Position numbers and translations under genes: made by a program | Assembly (NCBI GenBank): GCA_023146675.1 | Contig: JAGLBQ010000161.1 | Coordinates: forward strand, 1 to 6,186 | Source: Cocleimonas sp. | GTDB lineage: Bacteria; Pseudomonadota; Gammaproteobacteria; Thiotrichales; Thiotrichaceae | Direction of reading: 5' to 3' | Length of the DNA: 6,186 bases | Notes under the pieces: generated by a model | Database searches by the model: none | What the model was told of the DNA's origin: nothing | The model's input: only the letters and a program-made list of their open reading frames with translations | Part shown: piece after piece, positions 1-5,456 of the stretch | Layout: each line of letters starts with the position of its first letter | Numbering within the stretch: position 1 is the first letter of the stretch

Positions 1-271
1 TATGCTCTAAGGCATGGGATAATCCTGTAATACCCTCGTGCTCATAACTAGTACCAACACGATACCAAAGCTGCACTATTGCAATGGGTGCGCGTTTGTC
101 TTGTTTAACCAGTATTTTTAAACCATTATCAAGTATAAATTCATGTACGCTGGCATTGGTTTTTGCGGTATTCGCTTCTGTTGTTTGAGGAGGAGCTTTC
201 TTGGCAAAGGAGACCCAAGGAAGAAAAAGAATTGCGATAAGCAATAAGCTGCGTGATATTATTCTATTCAT
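1..271 (-). CDS. M16 family zinc peptidase, secreted (5' end only)
   Basis: This is the N-terminal 90 residues of a pitrilysin/insulinase-type (M16) metallopeptidase, running off the window's left edge. Residues 1-23 form a signal peptide: Arg at 3 and 7, a hydrophobic core LLLIAILFLPWV, and a likely signal peptidase I site after Ser-Phe-Ala23. The mature part begins with a short polar linker, then the typical first strand (EFILDNGLKILVKQD, 44-58), IVQLWYRVGTSYE (65-77) and HALEH (86-90). The last is the inverted zinc motif HxxEH, with His86 and His90 as ligands and Glu89 as catalytic base. Family members of this type are about 450 residues, so roughly a fifth is visible. The intact motif suggests an active peptidase rather than the inactive partner subunit often encoded next to it. 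It is probably periplasmic; substrates are unknown. It is transcribed divergently from ftsY, as in Pseudomonas. The ATG at 271 was chosen because it directly precedes the signal peptide; no strong ribosome binding site is visible. Confidence 0.9.
   Translation of the reverse strand, partial: MNRIISRSLLLIAILFLPWVSFAKKAPPQTTEANTAKTNASVHEFILDNGLKILVKQDKRAPIAIVQLWYRVGTSYEHEGITGLSHALEH
232..262 (+). promoter_or_regulatory. candidate sigma-70 promoter for ftsY
   Basis: TTGCGA (232-237) is followed after 17 bp by GATATT (255-260). Overlapping it is an extended -10, TGaTATTAT (254-262), whose hexamer TATTAT matches TATAAT at five of six positions. Transcription would start near 268, inside the signal-peptide codons of the divergent peptidase gene, leaving a leader of about 45 nt before ftsY. 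This is inferred from motif matching only. Confidence 0.3.
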
Positions 272-304
272 TAATTTCAAATCTGATTTTTATTAGAAAG
301 GCAC

Positions 305-310
305 AGTATA
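305..310 (-). promoter_or_regulatory. candidate -10 box for the M16 peptidase gene
   Basis: On the minus strand these bases read TATACT, five of six to the -10 consensus, placed 33 bp before the peptidase ATG. The corresponding -35 region, inside the first ftsY codons, is a poor match. The box also overlaps the ribosome-binding region of ftsY, so the two divergent units would share their control DNA. Confidence 0.22.
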
Positions 311-314
311 AACG

Positions 315-1397
315 ATGTTTGGTATATTTAAGAGTAAAAAGCAAAAATCTGAAATAGCAGAAGCAGAGAGTCAGCAACAAGCAAGGCAAGGCAAGGCTGA
401 GTCGGCTGAATTCACAATGGAAAAAGCAGAAACTGCCATTGATATACCACAGGAAAAGCCGACAAACAAAACCTTATTCTCACGTTTAAAACAGGGTTTA
501 TCACGTACAGGTGAGTCATTAGGCGAAGGTGTTGGACTCTTTATTCTAGGTGAAAAACAGATTAATGAGGAGGTACTTGAAGAACTGGAAACACGCTTAT
601 TAATGGCAGATGTTGGCTTTGATGCCACGATGAAAATCATAGATCAACTGACCGAAGCGGTAAAACGTAAAGAACTGAATGATGTTAATGCCTTGTCACA
701 ATCGTTGTACAACGTCATGGTTGATATTTTAGAACCCGTAGCGCAACCGCTAGAAATTAAAGATGAGCATAAGCCAACGGTTATTTTAATGATTGGCATC
801 AATGGTGCAGGTAAAACCACCACTATTGGGAAACTAGCCAAAAAATTTCAGAGTGAAGGAAAATCAGTCATGTTAGCCGCAGGTGATACCTTTCGTGCTG
901 CGGCGGTAGAACAGTTGCAAGTATGGGGAGAGCGCAATGATATCCCTGTTGTCGCACAAGGAACAGGCGCAGATAGTGCATCTGTTATTTACGATGCAAT
1001 GGAATCTGCTAAAGCACGCGGTATTGATGTACTCCTCGCCGATACCGCAGGACGTTTGCATACGCAAGATAACTTAATGGAAGAGCTGGTAAAAGTTAAA
1101 CGTGTGATGCAAAAAATTGATCCCGATGCACCGCATGAAGTGATGTTAGTGATCGATGCGAGTATTGGGCAAAATGCCTTAGCGCAGGCGAAAGAATTTA
1201 ATAATGCGATTGGTTTAACAGGAATCACCGTTACTAAACTAGATGGTACTGCCAAAGGTGGAATTTTATTTGCCATTGCCGAACAGTCAGGCATTCCTGT
1301 TCGTTTTATTGGAGTTGGTGAGGGGATTGATGATTTGCAGGAGTTTGATGCGAGTGGGTTTGTTCGTGCGTTATTGGGTGAGGATGGACAGGGTTAA
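315..1397 (+). CDS. ftsY: signal recognition particle receptor FtsY
   Basis: FtsY is the SRP receptor GTPase. It docks at the inner membrane, pairs with the GTPase Ffh of ribosome-bound SRP and hands nascent membrane proteins to SecYEG. The N-terminal A region is short and charged (about 1-54). It leads into FSRLKQGLSRT (55-65), the amphipathic membrane-targeting helix at the start of the N domain. G-domain motifs are all present: P-loop GINGAGKT (161-168), DTFRAAA (191-197, the SRP-GTPase insertion box), DTAGRL (243-248), TKLDG (307-311), and the closing GVGEGIDDLQEFD (333-345). At 360 residues it is much shorter than the 497-residue E. coli protein; the difference is nearly all in the variable acidic A region, so this is not a truncation. 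MFGIFKSKK is a typical FtsY start. Upstream AAGG (298-301) lies 13 bp away, a long spacing. ftsE, ftsX and rpoH, which follow ftsY in many gammaproteobacteria, are absent; comF follows instead. Confidence 0.97.
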   Translation: MFGIFKSKKQKSEIAEAESQQQARQGKAESAEFTMEKAETAIDIPQEKPTNKTLFSRLKQGLSRTGESLGEGVGLFILGEKQINEEVLEELETRLLMADVGFDATMKIIDQLTEAVKRKELNDVNALSQSLYNVMVDILEPVAQPLEIKDEHKPTVILMIGINGAGKTTTIGKLAKKFQSEGKSVMLAAGDTFRAAAVEQLQVWGERNDIPVVAQGTGADSASVIYDAMESAKARGIDVLLADTAGRLHTQDNLMEELVKVKRVMQKIDPDAPHEVMLVIDASIGQNALAQAKEFNNAIGLTGITVTKLDGTAKGGILFAIAEQSGIPVRFIGVGEGIDDLQEFDASGFVRALLGEDGQG

Positions 1398-1421
1398 ATC
1401 AATCTCTTGTGAGAGTTTATT

Positions 1422-2117
1422 ATGCGCTTTTTCGCCCCCTGTTGTGTTTTATGCGATGCAAAAGTAACGGGCGCTATCTCTCTATGCGAACCATGTTTAG
1501 AAGATTTACCCAGAATAAAAACCACTTGTTATCAATGCGGTTTGCCACTTGAAAGTAAGCTAGAGGCAAGCTTATGCGGTCAATGCCAGCAATCTTTGCC
1601 ACCCATTGATTATCTAATCAGTAGTTTGCACTATGCCTATCCTGTTGGTTATTTGGTTTCCCAACTAAAATTCCAGCGTGACTTAACCTATGCAAAAATC
1701 TTTGCTCAATTACTACTAACCACGCTACAGCAACAATATAAAGCACGACACTCTGAGCTACCAGAAATAATCATCCCCGTTCCATTACATAAAAAAAGAA
1801 GTCGCCAACGTGGATTTAATCAAGCCCTAGAAATAGCCCGCCCCATCGCAAAAGAACTAAATATTCCCATCTTGGTAAATGCTATTGAGCGCATTAAACA
1901 CACAGAAGCACAGTCATTATTAAGCGCACTAGAACGACGAAAAAATTTACACAATAGCTTTGTATTTTCCAAACCTATTACCGCTGAACATATTGTACTT
2001 GTAGATGATGTGGTAACGACTGGAACAACCGTTTATGAATTGGCAACCTTATTAAAAAAATCAGGAGTGAAAAAAGTAGGTGTATGGGCGGTAGCGCGGG
2101 CTACCATTTCAAAATAA
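1422..2117 (+). CDS. comF: ComF/GntX family phosphoribosyltransferase-like protein
   Basis: ComF-family proteins are cytoplasmic and are needed for natural transformation in several competent bacteria, where they probably act on incoming single-stranded DNA; the E. coli relative is GntX/YhgH. The N-terminus carries four CxxC pairs (Cys8/11, 22/25, 36/39, 52/55), a double zinc-ribbon arrangement. The rest is a type I phosphoribosyltransferase fold: IPVPLHKKRSRQRGFNQA (118-135) is the family signature, and VLVDDVVTTGTT (192-203) is the PRPP-binding loop with its paired aspartates. At 231 residues it is full length for the family. The ATG at 1422 is the only start after an in-frame stop at 1410, with GAGAG (1411-1415) six bases upstream as ribosome binding site. 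The gene begins 24 bp after ftsY with no terminator or promoter visible between, so co-transcription is likely. A competence role for this organism is inference from the family. Confidence 0.93.
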   Translation: MRFFAPCCVLCDAKVTGAISLCEPCLEDLPRIKTTCYQCGLPLESKLEASLCGQCQQSLPPIDYLISSLHYAYPVGYLVSQLKFQRDLTYAKIFAQLLLTTLQQQYKARHSELPEIIIPVPLHKKRSRQRGFNQALEIARPIAKELNIPILVNAIERIKHTEAQSLLSALERRKNLHNSFVFSKPITAEHIVLVDDVVTTGTTVYELATLLKKSGVKKVGVWAVARATISK

Positions 2118-2157
2118 TATATATATTCATTATAATAGGAAAAGAAAGCTCTGCTAA

Positions 2158-2185
2158 TCTACTACTTGCATAAATTGATAGTAGA
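2158..2185. terminator. weak stem-loop after comF
   Basis: TCTACTA (2158-2164) and TAGTAGA (2179-2185) form a perfect 7-bp stem around a 14-nt loop, 41 bp beyond the comF stop. The stem is AT-rich and has no clean T-tract after it, so it is a poor intrinsic terminator. It is the only secondary-structure candidate found for ending the ftsY-comF unit. Confidence 0.2.
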
Positions 2186-2247
2186 ATTACATCACTCTTT
2201 TCTATCAAGAAAAATATGATAATATTTCCATCATTACTCACAAAATC

Positions 2248-2252
2248 AGGAG
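2248..2252 (+). promoter_or_regulatory. ribosome binding site of the HerA-like ATPase gene
   Basis: AGGAG sits 10 bases before the ATG at 2263. It is the clearest Shine-Dalgarno sequence in the window and fixes the start of the 782-residue protein. A TATGATAAT stretch about 40 bp before the ATG (starting near 2216) could supply a -10 box, but no matching -35 is visible. Confidence 0.7.
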
Positions 2253-2262
2253 CCATTCCCTA

Positions 2263-4611
2263 ATGGTAGAACTATATGAAAAACTGGGTCTTTTTTATAT
2301 CGGTCAGGATGTTGATAAACAAACATTAGATACGACGGATGCGTTAACTCTGCTAAAAAATAAAAATTTTACCACCCATGCAGCCATTATTGGTATGACA
2401 GGTAGTGGTAAAACAGGTTTAGGTGTGGGTCTGATTGAAGAGGCTGCTATTGATAATATTCCTACGATTATTATTGATCCTAAGGGTGATATGGGGAATC
2501 TTTGCCTGACTGATCCTGAGTTTTCAGTAGCGTCTTTTCAGCCTTGGGTTGAAGATGAGGCAAACTCTAAAGAACAGGATGCTACTGAATACGCACAAAA
2601 AATATCATCATTATGGAAGGGTGGTATTGAAAAAGCACATCAAACGGTTGAACGTGTTGCTCAATTTGATGCAGTGGAGAAGACTATTTACACGCCAGGG
2701 AGTAGCGCAGGGGTTAGTTTAAATATATTAAGCTCACTGGATGCACCGCCTGCTGAGATTCTTGATGATAGTGATGCCTTTGCTTCTTATATTAAAACTA
2801 CCGTCAGTAGCTTACTGGCTTTGATTAGTGTTGAGGCTGATCCTGTTGAATCTAAAGAGTATATTTTGCTGGCGCAGTTAATTAGCCGCTCTTGGCTGTC
2901 AGGAGAAAGTTTAACCCTTGAAGATTTAATTGGTCGTATTATTAGCCCTAGCTTTAAGAAGATTGGGGTTTTACCGCTAGAAGGATTTTACCCACAAGCA
3001 GAGCGCTTTAAACTTGCCACCAAATTTAATTCCATTCTCGCTTCTCCTACCTTTAGCGCATGGATGGAGGGGGATGATTTAGATATTCAACGCCTGCTTT
3101 ATGATGATAATGGCAAGGCTAAAATCTCTATTTTCTCTATCTCACATCTAAATGATGATGAGCGTATGTTTTTTGTTACTATCTTGCTGAACAAATACAT
3201 TGCATGGATGCGTCGTCAAAGCGGTACATCAGCGCTTAAAACAATTCTTTATATGGATGAGATTTTTGGCTTCTTTCCGCCCACTAAAAATCCACCCAGC
3301 AAAGAACCGATGCTATTAATGCTGAAACAAGCCAGAGCGTTTGGCGTAGGCATTATTCTTAGCACACAAAATCCTGTTGATCTTGACTATAAAGGTCTCT
3401 CTAATATTGGTACATGGTTTATTGGTCGTTTGCAAACAACGCAGGATATTAATCGTGTTATTGATGGTTTAGGTGGCAAGATTGGTTCTGGTTTTGATAA
3501 GAAAGAAATTCAAACCCTACTTGCCAATCTTAATAAACGTACTTTTTTCCTTAAAAGCGCACATCTCGATGATATTCGTTTATTTAGCACGCGCTGGGTG
3601 ATGAGTTATCTTAAAGGCCCTTTAAAGCGCTCCGAAATATCGACTTTAATGACAGCACAGAAGCAAGCACTTGAAGTGATAGAGAGTAACAAACCCCAAA
3701 CATTAATGAGCACAGTGAATGATGGTTATGAAAATTACTCTGCTTTAGATAACAGCATCGCACAATATTTTGAACTGGATTTACGTGAGCAACATCACTA
3801 TCACGCCAGTTTAAACGCGAAAATATCCTTGCACTTCTTTAATCAAACGCGTGGTATTGATGAGCAGGAACGGCATTGCCTCAAACTTTCTTTAATGGCG
3901 GATACTCGTAATCTAGATTGGGATCAGGCAGAGCAAGATCAGCAAGAGGGATGTTTGGATGATTTAGTCTCACAAGCCCCGCAACGTGCAAAATATGCCG
4001 CATTACCTGAATTTATTTCCAGTGATAAGAGTCTTAAAAATACCATCAAAGATCTGAAAAACTGGTTATATCAAGCGCATAAACTAGAACTCTATCGCAC
4101 TATCAAAAACCCAAAAATGGAATCAGCCCCCTATGAAACATTAGTTGATTTTAAAGTGCGCTTAAATGATCTATTAGCGGATAAAAAAGAAGTTGAAATT
4201 GAAAAATTACAACAACGTTATGGTAGCAAAGAAAGAGTTTTACTTGATCGTTTATCACGGGCAGAAGAACGGGTTGAAAAAGAACAAGCAGATGCATCTG
4301 GCTCGATGATCACGACAGGCATTGCCGTATTGGGCGCTTTATTTGGACGCAGCTCCAGTGCCAGTGTGGATCGCATTTTGAGTCGTGGTAGTCGTGTATT
4401 AAAAGAACGGGGCGATATAAGTCGCGCTGAAGAGCGGGTTGAAAAAGTTAAAGATGATATTGAACAACTAATGGATGAGCTTGAAGATAAAATTGATGCA
4501 CTAACGGATAATTTTGATATTGATAATATTGCGATTGAAACGTTTGCTATTAAGCTGCGACGAACAGATATTGAGGTGGATGAAATTGCTATTGTCTGGC
4601 AATCATCATAA
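2263..4611 (+). CDS. HerA/DUF87-like P-loop ATPase with coiled-coil C-terminus
   Basis: This is a large ATPase of the HerA/FtsK/VirB4 superfamily. Near the N-terminus lies Walker A, GMTGSGKT (44-51), followed by IIIDPKGDMGNL (69-80), typical of DUF87-type HerA relatives. Walker B is TILYMDEI (327-334), with Asp332 and Glu333. ILSTQNPVDLDYKGLSNIG (365-383) contains the superfamily Q motif, and Arg389 in FIGRLQT is a candidate arginine finger. Insertions between Walker A and B (about 85-325) are longer than in minimal HerA. Residues 455-640 resemble no domain I can name. Residues 641-745 contain two heptad-like helices sharing an identical nonapeptide SRAEERVEK (665-673, 720-728). These flank a Gly/hydrophobic segment, MITTGIAVLGALFG (682-695), and a Ser/Arg-rich stretch. 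Such proteins probably form hexameric rings that pump or translocate DNA or another polymer, but this long type has no established function that I know of. No signal peptide is seen. No NurA, Sir2 or other nuclease partner is adjacent, and the gene appears to stand alone. Confidence 0.85.
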   Translation: MVELYEKLGLFYIGQDVDKQTLDTTDALTLLKNKNFTTHAAIIGMTGSGKTGLGVGLIEEAAIDNIPTIIIDPKGDMGNLCLTDPEFSVASFQPWVEDEANSKEQDATEYAQKISSLWKGGIEKAHQTVERVAQFDAVEKTIYTPGSSAGVSLNILSSLDAPPAEILDDSDAFASYIKTTVSSLLALISVEADPVESKEYILLAQLISRSWLSGESLTLEDLIGRIISPSFKKIGVLPLEGFYPQAERFKLATKFNSILASPTFSAWMEGDDLDIQRLLYDDNGKAKISIFSISHLNDDERMFFVTILLNKYIAWMRRQSGTSALKTILYMDEIFGFFPPTKNPPSKEPMLLMLKQARAFGVGIILSTQNPVDLDYKGLSNIGTWFIGRLQTTQDINRVIDGLGGKIGSGFDKKEIQTLLANLNKRTFFLKSAHLDDIRLFSTRWVMSYLKGPLKRSEISTLMTAQKQALEVIESNKPQTLMSTVNDGYENYSALDNSIAQYFELDLREQHHYHASLNAKISLHFFNQTRGIDEQERHCLKLSLMADTRNLDWDQAEQDQQEGCLDDLVSQAPQRAKYAALPEFISSDKSLKNTIKDLKNWLYQAHKLELYRTIKNPKMESAPYETLVDFKVRLNDLLADKKEVEIEKLQQRYGSKERVLLDRLSRAEERVEKEQADASGSMITTGIAVLGALFGRSSSASVDRILSRGSRVLKERGDISRAEERVEKVKDDIEQLMDELEDKIDALTDNFDIDNIAIETFAIKLRRTDIEVDEIAIVWQSS

Positions 4612-4731
4612 ATCTCTACTTGTTTAACGGATTTTGTTGATATGTGTTGATGCTTCAAAGGGTGTTGCTAATACAGTCTATCGTATTTCACCACTATAAT
4701 TTATGGGTATAGATTCTCCATTGTAAGTAAA

Positions 4732-4854
4732 ATGGAAGTGATGCTTTAGCATTTGCAAGACCTCCGATGCGGTTAGGTGAGCTGGTTGAATATTAGAAAA
4801 ATAGCCTCACTAATGGCATTGGAAGGGGAGCGGAGCATGAAGACTCACTTCCAT
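4732..4854. repeat. 123-bp long inverted-repeat (MITE- or REP-like) element
   Basis: The two ends are a perfect 10-bp inverted repeat, ATGGAAGTGA (4732-4741) and TCACTTCCAT (4845-4854). The symmetry continues inward. The left stretch CCTCCGATGCGGTTAGGTGAG (about 4761-4781) aligns with the reverse complement of 4806-4826, matching at about 15 of 21 positions with one single-base gap. CTT-A matches also occur just inside the ends. The arms are therefore about 50 and 49 nt around a loop of about 24 nt (4782-4805), giving one long imperfect hairpin. No flanking target-site duplication is evident and no transposase is present. It could be a miniature transposable element, a dispersed palindromic repeat or a structured RNA; copy number in the genome would decide. 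Confidence 0.6.
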
Positions 4855-4886
4855 GATATTATTTATGTGCTCATCTATTTAAAATC

Positions 4887-4923
4887 GATTAGATTTATTT
4901 ATGCGGAATAAATAAATCTAATC
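4887..4923. repeat. perfect 16-bp AT-rich palindrome
   Basis: GATTAGATTTATTTAT (4887-4902) and its exact reverse complement (4908-4923) flank a 5-base loop GCGGA. The right arm ends eight bases before the -35 box of the rhodanese promoter. No T-tract follows on the plus strand, so it is not a textbook intrinsic terminator. An upstream operator, a cruciform site or an AT-rich terminator variant are alternatives. Confidence 0.85.
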
Positions 4924-4931
4924 TCTGTGGG

Positions 4932-4960
4932 TTGACAATTATCAGTTTTATCCATATATT
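4932..4960 (+). promoter_or_regulatory. sigma-70 promoter of the rhodanese gene
   Basis: A perfect -35 TTGACA (4932-4937), an optimal 17-bp spacer and a -10 TATATT (4955-4960, five of six) make this the best promoter in the window. Transcription should start near 4967, leaving a leader of about 33 nt before the ATG at 5000. A 6-bp inverted repeat, ATTAGC (4958-4963) and GCTAAT (4976-4981), overlaps the -10 and start point and could be an operator half-site pair or a weak leader hairpin. Confidence 0.75.
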
Positions 4961-4999
4961 AGCTTATTAACAAATGCTAATTTATATGAGATACAACTT

Positions 5000-5344
5000 A
5001 TGTTCGGAATTCAAGAAACGGATGCAGCAGGCTTAAAAGAGATGCTGGATAAGGATACAGAAAATAAAATCCGCCTAATTGATGTGCGCTCTCAAGCAGA
5101 GTATGCCCGTGGTATTATTGAAGGCGGTGAGTTCCTTCCTTTGCACACACTACCCGCAAAATACCTCGATTTATCAGAGGAGGAAGAAATTGTTATCTAC
5201 TGTGGCAGTGGCAATCGTTCTGCACAAGCCTGTATGTTCTTAGCACAAAATACCAACATAAAAGCAACCAATCTGCGTGGTGGATTGTTTAGCTGGTATC
5301 AGGCAGGGCTTGAGATTGTTGCCCCAAATACAGCCCCATCGTAA
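5000..5344 (+). CDS. single-domain rhodanese-like sulfurtransferase
   Basis: This is a compact 114-residue rhodanese domain with no signal peptide, probably cytoplasmic. It has LIDVR (26-30) with the following acidic QAEYARG segment, the strand IVIYCGSGNRSA (64-75) ending in the active-site loop, and the closing LRGGLFSWYQAGLEIV (92-107). Cys68 is the persulfide-carrying cysteine and CGSGNR (68-73) is the six-residue active-site loop, the length found in sulfurtransferases rather than the seven-residue loop of Cdc25-type phosphatases. Such proteins move sulfane sulfur between thiosulfate, glutathione persulfide or protein thiols; the true donor and acceptor cannot be read from sequence. The ATG at 5000 is preceded by a modest GAG (4988-4990) and by a strong promoter, and a hairpin follows the stop, so the gene is probably monocistronic. 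Confidence 0.92.
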   Translation: MFGIQETDAAGLKEMLDKDTENKIRLIDVRSQAEYARGIIEGGEFLPLHTLPAKYLDLSEEEEIVIYCGSGNRSAQACMFLAQNTNIKATNLRGGLFSWYQAGLEIVAPNTAPS

Positions 5345-5354
5345 ACAATTCATG

Positions 5355-5382
5355 GTAGAGATGTTGTCAGCAATATCTCTAC
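5355..5382. terminator. stem-loop after the rhodanese gene
   Basis: GTAGAGATGTTG (5355-5366) pairs with CAATATCTCTAC (5371-5382) in a 12-bp stem with one G-T wobble and a TCAG tetraloop, 10 bp after the rhodanese stop. Position and strength fit a transcription end or 3' mRNA stabiliser. The downstream bases are A-rich (ACAAAG...) with no T-tract, so a classical intrinsic terminator is not shown. Confidence 0.45.
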
Positions 5383-5456
5383 AAAGAAATTCCACAAAGC
5401 AGAATAAACCGCGTATCCTTATCATCTATAAACCATCACAACCATAGATGAATCAT

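Larger units (their letters stand above)
4612..4999. other. 388-bp non-coding interval rich in inverted repeats
   Basis: No convincing gene lies between the ATPase stop and the rhodanese start. From left to right it holds an unstructured stretch with an isolated perfect TATAAT (4695-4700) lacking a good -35, a 123-bp inverted-repeat element (4732-4854), a perfect 16-bp palindrome (4887-4923), and the rhodanese promoter (4932-4960). The longest noted reading frame on the minus strand, 4806 down to 4678, is only 42 codons and has no plausible start. Confidence 0.8.

Noticed and set aside
989..1294. Minus-strand open frame of 101 codons inside ftsY
   Set aside because: It is a shadow of the conserved FtsY G-domain coding sequence with no recognisable protein features.
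1243..1467. Plus-strand frame of 74 codons bridging ftsY and comF
   Set aside because: It overlaps two well-supported genes in another frame and has no family features.
2263..4611. Anti-phage defence system of the HerA-Sir2 or HerA-DUF4297 type
   Set aside because: Only the ATPase is present; neither adjacent gene is a nuclease or NADase, so the claim would go beyond the sequence.
4610..4632. Possible terminator after the ATPase gene (AAATC/GATTT with a few Ts)
   Set aside because: The stem is only 5 bp around a long loop; too weak to annotate.
4218..4658. Minus-strand open frame of 146 codons, very serine-rich
   Set aside because: It is antisense to the coiled-coil codons of the ATPase; its serine and arginine runs are the mirror of Glu/Asp/Ala-rich codons, and no domain or ribosome binding site is seen.
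4678..4806. Minus-strand 42-codon frame in the long intergenic region, considered as a transposase remnant
   Set aside because: It has no start codon near its beginning and no recognisable transposase motif, and it is short enough to occur by chance.
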